DNA of 64,000 nt from NCBI RefSeq assembly GCF_000319365.1, contig NC_021007.1, positions 186,001 through 250,000 of the forward strand, in the 5' to 3' direction. The notes beneath the pieces were generated by a model. The model did not search any database, was not told the DNA's origin, and saw only the letters and a list, made by a program, of their open reading frames with translations. Positions 21,120-31,018 of this stretch are shown piece by piece (the stretch's first letter is position 1; each line of letters begins with the position of its first letter). A program made the translations under genes and the position numbers. The stretch comes from Candidatus Mycoplasma haematominutum 'Birmingham 1'. Lineage in GTDB: Bacteria; Bacillota_I; Bacilli_A; Mycoplasmatales; Mycoplasmoidaceae.

Positions 21120-21560
21120 ATGCCAGCTCCTAGTAAATTATTGACTTCTTTGCTATTTGGAACAGGCTTGGGTGCCGGCCCTTACGGAGCAGCAGTAGTG
21201 ACAGGGGGAATGCCCACTTCCGCTGAAGTTACTCAGGAGCGAGAGGAAAGTAAATTTGGAGAGATTTGCCTTCTCGATGAAGAAATGTGCAAATTTATGA
21301 GTGATCCAACCGCACATACTGATACTAAGAAAGAGGCATCCGCAACTGGAGGGAGCGATTCGAGTTCTAAACCTTGGGAAAAATTATCTGATGACTTATT
21401 GGCTGAAAGATGGGATGATGTGTGTGTCTGAGGATTCCATGATCAGACTTTAAATAACTTAGCTCAATGTAAACCAGAAAAGAAGTCTCCTGCAAGTGAA
21501 GCTTCGGGGGGGGGCGCAGGTAGCGGAAACCAAGACTCAACCCAGGCAAGCCGCCGTTAA
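21120..21560 (+). CDS. small anchored protein inserted in the S10 operon, with poly-G tract
   Basis: Unrecognised 146-residue protein between rplW and rplB. The N-terminus (KLLTSLLFGTGLGAGPYGAAVV) is a Gly/Ala-rich hydrophobic anchor, followed by a hydrophilic Ser/Glu/Asp-rich body and a UGA Trp at 21429. In the written frame it ends at 21560, shortly after a run of eight G (21507-21514). With one base fewer in the tract, translation would continue in another frame through a Lys-rich tail to a TAA at 21592-21594 that overlaps the rplB ATG (TAATG). That overlap suggests the longer frame is the functional or on-state form. Confidence 0.65.
21507..21514 (+). repeat. G8 homopolymer, candidate slippage site
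   Basis: Eight consecutive G near the 3' end of the inserted small gene. A change of -1 (or +2) moves the reading frame into the Lys-rich tail that ends at the rplB start. Confidence 0.8.
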
Positions 21561-21593
21561 AAAGAAGAAAAAGAAAAAAAGCATAGGTAGGTA

Positions 21594-22442
21594 ATGGCTA
21601 TTAAACAGACAGTATTACGAAGTTCAGGAAAGAGGGTAGTCTTAACGATAGATTACAGAAACACACTTACTAGGGGATATAAACCTCACAAACCTCTCTT
21701 AAAAACTAGAAAAAAACATGCAGGTAGAAATAATACTGGTCAAATTACAGTACGTCATAAAGGGGGAGAGCGGAAACGAAAGTATAGGTTGGTAGATTTT
21801 AAGAGAAATAAATTTGAGATACCAGGAAGGGTAAAGACAATTGAGTATGATCCCAATAGATCTTGTTTTATTTCACTAGTCAATTATGCTGATGGAGAGA
21901 AGAGATACATTTTAACTCCTGAGGGAGTGAAGGAGGGAGATATAGTGCTTTCTAGTCTGAAGAGAACTAGCTTAAGGGTGGGTGATTGCATGCCGATAGG
22001 AGTTATTCCTGAAGGGATGATGGTGCACAATATCGAGTTAAGACCAGGAGCTGGAGGACAGTTAGTTAGATCCGCTGGAGGACAAGCACAAATTTTAGGA
22101 AAGGATTTAACTGGAGCTTACACTCTTATTAAATTGCCTTCCAAGGAAATGAGAAAAATCAAAAATGAGGCGAGAGCGACACTAGGACAATTGTCGGCAG
22201 TAGACCATAATTTAGTGAGACTAGGAAAGGCGGGTAGAAATAGAAAATTAGGGGTGAGACCTACAGTCAGAGGAGTAGCTATGAATCCTAATGATCATAT
22301 ACACGGAGGGGGAGAGGGGAGATGTTCTATTGGTAGGGATGCGCCAAGAACCCCCTGAGGAAAGCGACATATGGGGGTAAAGACCAGGTCTAAAAGGTCT
22401 CCCTCTAATAGGATGATTGTGCAGAGAAGGGGAGCAAGTTAG
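21594..22442 (+). CDS. rplB: 50S ribosomal protein L2
   Basis: Core protein near the peptidyl transferase centre. It has [38 protein letters not shown], the catalytic-loop region [15 protein letters not shown] and [18 protein letters not shown] with UGA Trp. 282 residues, the standard length. ATG at 21594. Confidence 0.97.
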
Positions 22443-22445
22443 AGC

Positions 22446-22727
22446 GTGGGAAGAAGTAGTAAAAAGGGATTATATGTTCTGCCTAGTTTACTTAAGAAAG
22501 CTGCTAAGATGCAGCAACAGGAAAAGAAAAAAGCTATCAAGACTTGATCGAGAAATAGTACGATTTATCCCGAATTTCTCTCACTGACATTTTTAGTACA
22601 TAATGGAAGATCTTTTGTGACTGTTCAGTGCAATGAGTATATGCTAGGTCATAAGTTGGGAGAATTTGCACCAACTCGAGTATTCAAACAACATACACTA
22701 GCTAAGACAGCGCAAAGTAAAAAGTAG
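22446..22727 (+). CDS. rpsS: 30S ribosomal protein S19
   Basis: Head protein of the small subunit. [40 protein letters not shown] and [18 protein letters not shown] are characteristic. 93 residues with one UGA Trp. GTG at 22446, 3 bases after rplB. Confidence 0.93.
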
Positions 22728-22734
22728 AGTCTAA

Positions 22735-23175
22735 ATGTTAGTGAAGGTAGTGCATAGAAATATTAGGATTTCTCCCAGAAAAGCTATACATGTGTGTAGA
22801 CTCGTGAATAGACAGCCACTCGAAAAGGCTTATAGAATTCTAGAAAGCATTCCAAGGGAAAAGACTGTAACTTTACTCCAAAAATTATTTAAGGAAGCAG
22901 CTAATAATGCTGTACATAATTACGCGTTAAATGGAGATATTTTGGAGATACATGAGTGCACTGCCCTTAAAGGAGCTTCACTAAAACGAGGCTTTCCCAG
23001 GGCAAAGGGTAGAACTGATTTAAGGCTACATAGATTTTCTCACCTAAAGGTAGTATTGAAGGAAAAGGAGAGAGTTTCTACTAGCTCTAGAAAAGCACCT
23101 AAACTAAAGTCAATTAAATTGGGAGCAGAATTAAGTACTAAGAAAATAGATGATCAGGCTCAAGAGGGAGCTTAA
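22735..23175 (+). CDS. rplV: 50S ribosomal protein L22 with C-terminal extension
   Basis: Tunnel protein. RNIRISPRKAIHVCRLVNRQP, the LQKLFKEAANNAVHNYAL helix and the GASLKRGFPRAKGRTDLRLH hairpin loop identify L22. The Lys/Ser-rich tail makes it 146 residues against the usual ~110. ATG at 22735. Confidence 0.94.
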   Translation: MLVKVVHRNIRISPRKAIHVCRLVNRQPLEKAYRILESIPREKTVTLLQKLFKEAANNAVHNYALNGDILEIHECTALKGASLKRGFPRAKGRTDLRLHRFSHLKVVLKEKERVSTSSRKAPKLKSIKLGAELSTKKIDDQAQEGA

Positions 23176-23178
23176 AGC

Positions 23179-23904
23179 ATGGGTCAAAAGAGTAATCCTA
23201 ATTGCGTAAGACTAGGCTTCAATAAAAATTGACTCTCTAGGTGAAATGCTCCAGATAAGAAAAGTGCGGCTCAGTGGATACTAGAGGATGAAAAAATTAG
23301 AAAGTATCTTAATACTGAGTGTAGAGAGGGAATACTTGCTCAAATTGAACTTGATAGGTTTATGAACTATACTGGCACTTGAATGATTACCATTACACTT
23401 CACTTGGTTGAGGTAGGATTATTTGATCATGAAAAGGAGAGGGAGAGATTAACTAGGGCGCTTAAGAAACTCATAAGCGGTGCGTGAGAAGTGGAGATAG
23501 TATTCCTGGAACTTAAGAATCCCGGAGTTAGTGCAATTGTATTAGCTAATGAAGTGGTAACTATGTTGGAAGATAGGGTGCCTCTTCGAATTACATTGAA
23601 GCGCACCATAAAAACTGCGATGTATGCTGGAGCAAAGGGAATAAGAATACAAGTTTCAGGCAGAATTAACGGAGCTGATATGGCTAGGTCGGAAAGTGCA
23701 ACAGAGGGGGAAATACCCTGCTCTACATTGCGCGCAAATATTGAATATGCATATAAAGTAGCTAGAACTACATATGGAGTTTTAGGTGTAAAAGTGTGAG
23801 TTAATAGGGGGTTATATTTTGGAGAGTATTATGCACCAATGCCTGAAAAGGTAAAGGTGTTTAGAGATGAAACAGGAAGATATGTTATTGCTGAGAGTAC
23901 ATAG
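23179..23904 (+). CDS. rpsC: 30S ribosomal protein S3
   Basis: mRNA entry-tunnel protein with a KH domain. [20 protein letters not shown] at the start with UGA Trp, and the C-terminal domain [20 protein letters not shown] and [15 protein letters not shown]. Several UGA Trp codons (23229, 23241, 23382, 23487, 23798). 241 residues, ATG at 23179, 3 bases after rplV. Confidence 0.95.
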
Positions 23905-23915
23905 AAAGGTTGTAG

Positions 23916-24329
23916 GTGCAGCCTAAGAGAACTAAATGGAGAAAACCTCACAAGGTTAGCTATGAGGGAAAGGCAAAGGGTAATAGATATATCTCTTACG
24001 GTGTTGCGGGACTTAGGGCGTTAGAGGGAGCTTGAATTACGGAGAGACAGTTGGAGGCTGCGAGAATTGCCATTTCAAAGAGGTTAGGGAAAACAGGAAG
24101 AATGTGAATCAGAGTTTTTCCCCACCTTTCTCTCTCTAAAAAGCCATTAGAAGTTAGAATGGGCTCCGGAAAGGGAGCTCCTAGCCACTTTGTAGCTACA
24201 GTTAAAGAGGGCACTATTTTATTTGAAGTTGCAGGTTTAGAGAAAGAGGAGATATTAAAGACTTTCTACAAAGCTAGTGCGAAACTTCCTATTAAAACTG
24301 AAACAATATTTAGGGAACTAACCATTTAA
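23916..24329 (+). CDS. rplP: 50S ribosomal protein L16
   Basis: L16 helps position tRNA in the A site. PKRTKWRKPHKVSYEGKAKG, YGVAGLRALEGAWITERQLE and IRVFPHLSLSKKPLEVRMGS with GKGAP are the L16 signature. 137 residues, GTG at 23916; UGA Trp in GAW and RMW. Confidence 0.95.
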
Positions 24330-24334
24330 ATCAG

Positions 24335-24610
24335 ATGGCTAGCGAGACTAAAGAGTTAAGGGCTACTGAGACCGAAAAACTAAAAAAATTACTATTCGAT
24401 CTTAAGGTAAGGTTAGTGGAGTACAGATTTCAACTTTCTCAAGGTTCCCTTAAGAATACTAATTTAATTAAGGGAACTAAGCGAATGATTGCGAGAATTC
24501 TCACAATTTTGCATGAGCGAAAGGAAAGCTTTAGTAATAGGGATTTAGCTCACTATATGAAGTTAGCAGATGCTGAAGAGCGCTCTAAATTAGCTAGAAA
24601 AAATAGATAG
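24335..24610 (+). CDS. rpmC: 50S ribosomal protein L29
   Basis: Short helical hairpin protein at the tunnel exit. KELRATETEKLKKLLFDLKVRL and the RIMTxL-like KGTKRMIARILTILHERK core match L29. A tail of ~20 residues makes it 91 residues. ATG at 24335. Confidence 0.88.
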   Translation: MASETKELRATETEKLKKLLFDLKVRLVEYRFQLSQGSLKNTNLIKGTKRMIARILTILHERKESFSNRDLAHYMKLADAEERSKLARKNR

Positions 24611-24612
24611 AT

Positions 24613-24888
24613 ATGGAAGAGGCGGTGCGAGAACTTAGGGGAAAAATCCTGACTGGTCAGGTAATTTCAGTGAGGCCTAAGACTATAGTAGTGAGGGTAG
24701 CAAGAAGTTATAAGATACCTAAATATGGGGTGACTAAAACGCGGTATAAGAAATGTCATGCTCACGATGAGTTGAATAGTGCAGCGGTTGGAGATACTGT
24801 AAGCATTTTGAGTTCTAGACCTAGATCGGCCTTAAAAAGATGGGTATTACTTCCTCCAGATTATAGAAAGCAAAAACTGTCTAAATAG
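24613..24888 (+). CDS. rpsQ: 30S ribosomal protein S17
   Basis: OB-fold protein binding 16S rRNA. LTGQVISVRPKTIVVRVAR, KYGVTKTRYKKCHAHDELN and the GDTVSILSSRP turn are characteristic. 91 residues. The TAG stop overlaps the rplN GTG by one base. Confidence 0.93.
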   Translation: MEEAVRELRGKILTGQVISVRPKTIVVRVARSYKIPKYGVTKTRYKKCHAHDELNSAAVGDTVSILSSRPRSALKRWVLLPPDYRKQKLSK

Positions 24889-25256
24889 TGATTCAGGTCC
24901 TCTCAAGACTAAATGTTGCCGACAATACTGGAGCTAAAGAGGTGGGGGTTATAAAGGTATATGGAGGCACTAGAAGGAGGTATGCAGGTGTAGGAGATGT
25001 AGTTTTAGTCTCAGTCAAGAAACTCTCCTCCTTTTCTGGAGTTAAAAAAGGAGAGATGTTTAAAGCTTTAATTGTGAGGACAAAGTCTAAAGTAAGGCGA
25101 AAATCAGGTGCAACTCTTTCATTTGATGAGAATTCCTGTGTTTTGCTTAAAAATGATGGTTCTATTTTGGGCACTAGGGTATTTGGCCCCCTTTCAAGAG
25201 AGCTCAAAGAGAAGGGTTACAATAAGTTAATTTCAATTGCTGAGTTTGTTTTTTAA
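24888..25256 (+). CDS. rplN: 50S ribosomal protein L14
   Basis: MIQVLSRLNVADNTGAKEVG is the conserved L14 N-terminus; also GDVVLVSVKK, FKALIVRTKSKVRR and the C-terminal RELKEKGYNKLISIAEFVF. 122 residues, GTG start overlapping the rpsQ stop. Confidence 0.96.
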   Translation: MIQVLSRLNVADNTGAKEVGVIKVYGGTRRRYAGVGDVVLVSVKKLSSFSGVKKGEMFKALIVRTKSKVRRKSGATLSFDENSCVLLKNDGSILGTRVFGPLSRELKEKGYNKLISIAEFVF

Positions 25257-25261
25257 GGCAG

Positions 25262-25552
25262 GTGAGGAGGTTAAAGAAGGGAGATCAAGTGCTAGTTATG
25301 AGGGGCTCAGAGAAGGGTAAGGAGGGCAAAATTAAACGTATTTTAGTCGAGAGGGAGGCTGCTGTGGTGGAGGGAGTATATAAGTGTACTGTATATAAGA
25401 GAGGTAAAGGTTTAATAGAATTTGAGAGGCCTATCCACCTCTCAAATTTGGCATTACTGTCGTCTAATAAGAAAGAGGGAGCTATTAAAGTCTCCTATTT
25501 AATCAAGGAGGGTAAAAAAGAGAGGATAAGTAGGAAAAAAGCTAAAACATAG
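25262..25552 (+). CDS. rplX: 50S ribosomal protein L24
   Basis: KOW-domain assembly initiator. RLKKGDQVLVMRGSEKGKEG and KIKRILVERE match L24. 96 residues with a basic tail. GTG at 25262, 5 bases after rplN. Confidence 0.92.
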   Translation: MRRLKKGDQVLVMRGSEKGKEGKIKRILVEREAAVVEGVYKCTVYKRGKGLIEFERPIHLSNLALLSSNKKEGAIKVSYLIKEGKKERISRKKAKT

Positions 25553-25554
25553 AA

Positions 25555-26109
25555 GTGAGCGATTTTAGCTGAAGTTTAAGGGAGAAGTATAGGACTGAGA
25601 TTATTAGCTCCCTTATGAGGGAATTTGAATTTAGTTCTCCAATGCAAGTGCCTAGACTGCAAAAGATAGTAATTAATATAGGCTGCGGAGATGGTTCAAA
25701 AGATAAACAGTTTATAGAATCATCGGCTAGAGAGTTAGAGTTGATAGTGGCTCAGAAACCACTAATTACTAAATCTAAAGCTTCAATTGCTGAATTTAAG
25801 TTACGTGAGGGTCAGCCAGTAGGGTTGAAGGTAACTCTACGAAATGACAGAATGTGGTCTTTTGCAGAGAAGTTTTTTAAGGTCGCACTTCCTAGAGCTA
25901 GAGACTTTAAGGGAATACGGAGATCCGCTGTAGACAGTCAGGGAAATTTAAATATTGGAGTAAAGGAGCAAATTATATTTACTGAATTAAACTACGATAA
26001 GGTTAAAAAATTGAGGGGAATGAATATCAGTTTTGTGACTTCTAATAGTAATAGGGAAGCCTCTTTAGCTATGTTTGCCCAGTTAGGCTGTCCATTTGCT
26101 AGAGGTTAG
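25555..26109 (+). CDS. rplE: 50S ribosomal protein L5
   Basis: 5S rRNA-binding protein. I start it at GTG 25555, two bases after the rplX stop, because the conserved L5 N-terminus [19 protein letters not shown] lies upstream of the first ATG. It then has [38 protein letters not shown] and the MNISFVTSN end. 184 residues with UGA Trp at residue 6. Confidence 0.95.
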
Positions 26110-26114
26110 GTAGT

Positions 26115-26300
26115 ATGGCTAAAAAGTCGCTGATTTATAAGCAACAAAAAGTGCCTAAGTTTAAGTGCAGGGCATATACTAGATGTGGTCGTTGCGGTAG
26201 AGCGAGAGCAGTATTTAGGGATTATATGCTGTGCAGGCTCTGCTTTAGGGAACTAGCTAGTTGGGGTTACATCCCAGGAGTTAAAAAAGCCTCATGGTAA
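26115..26300 (+). CDS. rpsN: 30S ribosomal protein S14, zinc-binding type
   Basis: Short type-Z S14 of 61 residues. [20 protein letters not shown] forms the zinc site (Cys-x2-Cys...Cys-x2-Cys), followed by [18 protein letters not shown]. The last 7 bases overlap the rpsH ATG. Confidence 0.96.
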   Translation: MAKKSLIYKQQKVPKFKCRAYTRCGRCGRARAVFRDYMLCRLCFRELASWGYIPGVKKASW

Positions 26301-26686
26301 CAGATTTAGTTGCGAATGGGTTGAATCAAATTAAGTTAGGCAGTCGCGTTAAAAAGAAGGAGGTATCTTTTTGATCCTCTAAGCTACTCGAGGAAATTTT
26401 GAGGGTGATGGAGGAGGAGGGATATATTAGAGGTTTTATTACTAAAGTGGAGAATAATAAACGTAGAAGCACTATCTACTTGAAATATAAGGATGGTGTC
26501 TCCTCTATTACTGGATTGAGAAAGATTACTACCCCTAGCAGAAAGGTAAGTGCGGGATGAAGGGAATTGCCTATAGTGATGTCTGGGCTTGCTACTGTAA
26601 TTGTGAGTACCTCTCAGGGAGTACTCTGCGAGAAGGAAGCTAGAAAACGTAAATTAGGGGGAATCATTTTAGCTTATGTATGATAG
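26294..26686 (+). CDS. rpsH: 30S ribosomal protein S8
   Basis: Central-domain assembly protein. [17 protein letters not shown] at the N-terminus, [32 protein letters not shown] with UGA Trp and the end GGIILAYVW, where UGA encodes the last Trp before TAG. 130 residues. The ATG at 26294 overlaps rpsN by 7 bases. Confidence 0.95.
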
Positions 26687-26700
26687 GATAAAAATTTAGA

Positions 26701-27255
26701 TTGTCTCGAATAGGAAATAGGAGTTTAACGGTACCGGAAGGCTTAGAATTTGAGCTTACAGAAAATTACCTACTTTTTAAAAAGGGAGAGAAGAGTAGAA
26801 AGATTATGTATGATTCTAAGATTGTGAAGGTTAGGTATGAAAATGAAATTCTGAGCTTTGAGAGGGGAAATAACTCTAAATTTTCTAATATGATGCAGGG
26901 CACTTTAAATTCACTTTGCTATGGAGCTATTATAGGCTTAACTAGGGGATTCCAGAAAAAATTGATTATTGAAGGAGTAGGATATAAGGCGCTTCAGAGG
27001 GGAGATAAGCTGCATTTATCTCTAGGTTATTCAAGGGAGAAAATTTTGCAGGTACCGGGAGAGCTTCAACTGTCTATCCCCTCCTCCGGAAAGGAGATTT
27101 TACTTAGTTCTCACAATAAGGAAATATTAGGAGAATTTGCTGCCCTCGTTAAGAAGCAGAGACCCGTGGAACCTTATAAGGGGAAGGGAATCAGAATTGA
27201 GGGAGAAATAGTAGTTAGGAAGCAGGGAAAGAGTGCTGAAGGAGCTAAAAAATAG
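26701..27255 (+). CDS. rplF: 50S ribosomal protein L6
   Basis: SRIGNRSLTVPEGLEFEL at the start, GFQKKLIIEGVGYKALQRGD in the middle and the C-terminal EPYKGKGIRIEGE are the L6 signature. 184 residues. TTG at 26701. Confidence 0.95.
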   Translation: MSRIGNRSLTVPEGLEFELTENYLLFKKGEKSRKIMYDSKIVKVRYENEILSFERGNNSKFSNMMQGTLNSLCYGAIIGLTRGFQKKLIIEGVGYKALQRGDKLHLSLGYSREKILQVPGELQLSIPSSGKEILLSSHNKEILGEFAALVKKQRPVEPYKGKGIRIEGEIVVRKQGKSAEGAKK

Positions 27256-27268
27256 GTCGAGTTAGACT

Positions 27269-27625
27269 ATTTCTCGGGATAGCCTTGCTGAAATTCAGTC
27301 TAGACGAAGCAGGAGAGCTACTAAAGTACTCTCGAAGGCTCGAGAGGGGAGAAAACACATTCTTAGGGTGAAAAAGACTAATTTGCACCTATATCTCTTA
27401 GTGAAGTCTCCTAAGGATGGAAGGGTACTTTTTTCAGCTTCTTCGCTTCAACTGAAAATCAAGAAAGGGGGTGTGGAGAATTTAGAAAAGATAGTGGCTT
27501 CTTTACTGGAAAAATTGAATGCACGAAAGATAGATAGCCTGAGCTTGGATAGGGGATATCATAGCTATTATGGTACTATTCAGAAGGTGAGAGAGCGCCT
27601 TCTAGAAAACGGGATAAAAATATAG
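27269..27625 (+). CDS. rplR: 50S ribosomal protein L18, probable ATT start
   Basis: 5S rRNA-binding protein. The core NLHLYLLVKSPKDGRVLFSASS and the C-terminal RGYHSYYGTIQKVRERLLENG match L18. The first canonical start (GTG 27368) would drop about 33 basic residues that contact rRNA. The frame is open only from 27266 and contains no ATG, GTG or TTG before 27368, but has ATT at 27269, 13 bases after rplF. Starting there gives 118 residues, the family length. The stop overlaps the rpsE GTG by one base. Confidence 0.87.
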   Translation: MSRDSLAEIQSRRSRRATKVLSKAREGRKHILRVKKTNLHLYLLVKSPKDGRVLFSASSLQLKIKKGGVENLEKIVASLLEKLNARKIDSLSLDRGYHSYYGTIQKVRERLLENGIKI

Positions 27626-28323
27626 TGAGTACTAAGGTAGAAGCTAAGAAAACCGTTTTACTTTATGATTACAGAAAAAAGGTTAGGGAAAATGAAGCTA
27701 AGAAGGGAGAAAATATTCCAGGCGGTTCTAGAATCTTAAAGAATGTTGAAGAACGTAAAGAAGATGATAAGAGACTCTTAAATCTTCAGCTAAATGAATT
27801 TGAGGAAAAGGTGATTAAGGTCAAGAGGGTATCTAAGACTACGAGAGGGGGTCGTCAGAGTAGAGTTTGAGTATTGGTGGCTGCCGGGAATAAGAAAGGA
27901 AAGTTGGGGTTCGCAATTGGAAAGTCTAGAGAGTATTCCCTCGCCTTTAGGAAAGCTGCTAGAAAAGCTGTAAAAAATGCAATTAAAGTTCCAATGAATA
28001 GCAGGGGAACGATTTATCATGAGTTTTTGGGAAAGCATAATGCTTCAAAGGTATTATTGAAACCCGCCAAGAGCGGTACAGGAATTATTGCGGGAGGTCC
28101 TGTAAAAAAATTGTTACTTTTAGCTGGATATAAAGATCTTTACTCTAAAAATCTAGGAGCTAATAATCCTGTCAATATGGTGCGCGCTACCTTTAATGCC
28201 TTGCTCTCCCAGCAATCTCCGAAGCAAATAGCGCGGTTAAGAGACAAGACTTTTGAGGAACTATTTCACCTCCCTCCTCGAGCAAGTACATTGGTAGAAG
28301 AGGCTACTGAGCTCTCACAATAA
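27625..28323 (+). CDS. rpsE: 30S ribosomal protein S5
   Basis: Accuracy-related small-subunit protein of 232 residues. The central double-stranded RNA-binding domain reads KVIKVKRVSKTTRGGRQSRV, then WVLVAAGNKKGKLGFAIGKS with UGA Trp, GTGIIAGGPVKKLLLLAG and NVxRAT-like NMVRATFNAL. About 60 residues extend the N-terminus. GTG at 27625 overlaps rplR by one base. Confidence 0.95.
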
Positions 28324-28333
28324 TATTTAGGCA

Positions 28334-28804
28334 ATGGAGTTACATACTCTTCAGTATTCAAGAGGTTCTAGGGGTCAGAGACGTAAACGAGTAGGGAGAG
28401 GTTTTGGCAGTGGAATTGGAGGGAGATCCACGCGTGGTACGAAAGGTCAAAATGCTAGAAAATCTGGTACTGTAAGACTAGGTTTTGAAGGGGGGCAGAT
28501 GCCCCTCTTCAGAAAAATAGGAAAATATGGTTTTAATCATAGAGCTTTTAAAACAGCTAAAAAAGTGATACCTTTAAAAAGATTGGATTTTTTTAAGGAT
28601 GTTAGGGAGTTTAACTGAATTACCTTGAGAGAAAAGAGATTATTGAATTCTAGAGATAGGAGGCTCAAAATCATTGGAGATACTTCTGCATTATCTGGAG
28701 TTACTATTTATGCGCATGAGTTTTCCAGGGGAGTAGTAGAGTGAGCTGAAAAAAGTGGGAGTAAGCTAGTAAAGTTAGCTCCTGATCAGTTGCTAGAGTG
28801 CTAG
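28334..28804 (+). CDS. rplO: 50S ribosomal protein L15
   Basis: MELHTLQYSRGSRGQRRKRV at the start, the GRGFGSGIGGRSTRGTKGQ loop and FEGGQMPLFRKIGKYGF are diagnostic. UGA Trp at 28616 and 28742. 156 residues, ATG at 28334. A terminator-like hairpin follows 34 bases after the stop. Confidence 0.95.
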
Positions 28805-28817
28805 TTCCTAGAAAGCC

Positions 28818-30308
28818 ATTCAGTTAGCGCTTACAGCTAGGGGGAGGCGTTCAGCCTCCTCCTCTTTTTTCGCTAAGAATAGGGGGACTATTATCTCCCT
28901 ACTGGCTACATGTGCAATTCTATTTTTATTTCAGGTCGGTTCGCATATAACAGCGCCTATGATCGAAAGAAGAACAGCTTCTAACCTTTCAGGATTGGCC
29001 CAATTACTGAACTTATTTGGAGGAGGTGGATTTAGGAGAGCTAGTATTTTCTCTGTAGGAATTTCCCCATATATAACGGCTCAGATCATCATTCAGCTAA
29101 TGTCAAATGATTTAGTTAAAAAGCTTAATGAACTCCGAAAGGCTGGTGAGTTAGGTAGGGTAAAACTAGAACTCTACACTAGACTCTTGACAATGCCCTT
29201 TGCAATAATTACCTCACTAGGTACTCTTTACCTCTTAAATAATGAGGGAGTTAGCTTTAAGTATCTTTGGGAACCGGAACCGGTTGACCCTACACTGGAG
29301 AGGGTAGATGCCGATGCTTCTTCCAACTTAAAGGGAGGCGCACAGTTTATTACACTGGGAAAATTGCCCTTCATTCAGCAGGCATTGATGGTGCTAGTTT
29401 TTGTGACCGGAACTTATATTGCACTCTTTCTTTCTGATTTGATTTCTAAAAAGGGATTGGGAAATGGCATCTCACTTCTGATTGTTTCTGGAATTATTTC
29501 CTCCCTTCCTGAAAATTTTTACAACTCCTATAAGTTCCTAGCCTCTTTTGAGGGAGGTACTGAAAACATTCAACTGCTTATGAACATCTTTAAGTTTTCT
29601 ATTTATGTCTTTTTCTATATTGTGGTAATTGCACTAATGGTTTTCATTAACGGTTCTGTGCGTAGAATTCCGATACAGCAAATAGGTGCAGGTTTAATTT
29701 TGGATAAGCGTAAATTAGGATATCTTCCATTTAAGTTAATGCCTGTAGGTATAATGCCTGTAGTCTTTTCCGGATCTATAATGATTCTGCCTGTAGGTAT
29801 AGCTGAGATAAGTAAATCCGCCTCTCCAGGATTTAATGCTTTTATACAGGAATATATCTCCTTCGGGAGTTCTACTGGGTTGCTCATTTACTTCTGTTTG
29901 ATTGTGCTCTTCTCCTTTTTGTATTGTCAGGTGCAGTTTAATACTGATGAGATGTGTAGGTCCTTCCAGAAGTCTGCTCAATTTATACCGGGAATAATGA
30001 TTGGGCAGGAGACACACAATTACATAAAAATGGTGCTTAATAAGATCAACTGATTGGGCGCACCGATGCTAGGTTTAGTTACCATTATGCCAAATTTACT
30101 AAATATTTGAACAGGCTTGCCCTCCCAAATTGCCTTTGGAGGTACTGGAATGCTCCTACTCGTCTCTACAGCCCTAAATGTGTATGAAGAGTTACTGTCT
30201 ACACACATAATTACCAAATATAAAGCTGAGCAAGAGCAGGAGTTGCACTCCCTGGAAGAAAGGCTATACTCCACTGGACTTAAGCCTTCTCCCTATCTAT
30301 TGTGATAA
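28818..30308 (+). CDS. secY: preprotein translocase subunit SecY, probable ATT start
   Basis: Core channel of the Sec translocon, with about ten membrane helices. TM1 is SLLATCAILFLFQVGSHITAP, then the plug/TM2 region, SIFSVGISPYITAQIIIQLM and GLGNGISLLI. The first ATG (28959) would remove TM1. The frame upstream has no ATG, GTG or TTG, but ATT at 28818 lies 13 bases after rplO and gives a basic cytoplasmic N-terminus. UGA Trp at 30051, 30108 and 30303; stop TAA 30306. About 496 residues. The terminator-like hairpin at 28839 overlaps the proposed 5' coding region. Confidence 0.85.
28839..28870 (+). terminator. intrinsic terminator or attenuator at the rplO-secY junction
   Basis: A 10-bp stem (one G-T pair) with a GTTCA loop and a run of six T: a textbook terminator. 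If secY starts at the ATT at 28818, the hairpin lies inside its first codons, so it would act as an attenuator controlled by translation of secY. Confidence 0.7.
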
Positions 30309-30337
30309 CCTTTAAAGGTGTGACTTAGAGAGTTAAA

Positions 30338-31018
30338 ATCGAGCCCAAAGAGTTAGTTTTAATAGTTTTGCTGGCCCCTCCGGGTTCGGGAAAGGGAACC
30401 CTTTCAGAACTACTGAGGGAACGCAAAAATTTTTATGTGCTTTCAGCTGGAAAAATATTTAGGACTTTGATTTCAAGAAGTGCGGAAGGTAGCCAAGAGT
30501 TAGCAGAGGTAAATAAGGGAGGTTACCTCTCTGATGAAATAGTAAATAAGTATATGATTCAGGAGTTAGACTCTATTCAGGAAGCAGCCCTTAAGGGAGC
30601 TTTCCCTAGGTCTTATATAGTACTAGATGGTTATCCTAGAACAATAGGTCAGGCTAAAAAGCTGGAGTGATGAGCAGCAGAAAATGAATTGATAGTAGTG
30701 CAGCTAGAAGGGTTAAATGAAAGTCAAATTTCACAGAGATTAAACAATAGATATCTTTGTGAAGCTCACGAACATATATTTAATGCACTCAATAATTTTC
30801 CACAAGATGGTAGATGTCCAAAAGATGGTTCTAAGTTAATTAAGAGACAGGATGATCTGGAGGCAGAAACAATTAAAAAAAGATTATCTCAGCATGAGTC
30901 TCTAACCACTCCCATCTGGGAGTACTATAAGCAGAAAAATATTAGATCAATTGTTTTAAACAGTAGTTCAACAGTTGAAGAGCTCTATGACTCTTTCTGC
31001 AAGATTGTACTTAATTAG
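30338..31018 (+). CDS. adk: adenylate kinase, probable ATC start
   Basis: Interconverts AMP, ADP and ATP. P-loop LAPPGSGKGTLSELL, the AMP-binding GKIFRTL region, VLDGYPRTIGQAKKLE and a LID domain. The first TTG (30368) would cut off the first beta strand (ELVLIVLL), which belongs to the Adk core. The frame is open from 30329, and the only AUN codon with a natural N-terminus is ATC at 30338; ATA at 30362 is a second choice. UGA-UGA encodes Trp-Trp at 30668. 226 residues. The stop TAG overlaps the map GTG. Confidence 0.85.

Noticed and set aside
24893-25207. A minus-strand frame opposite rplN
   Set aside because: L14 is certain; the antisense frame has no motif.
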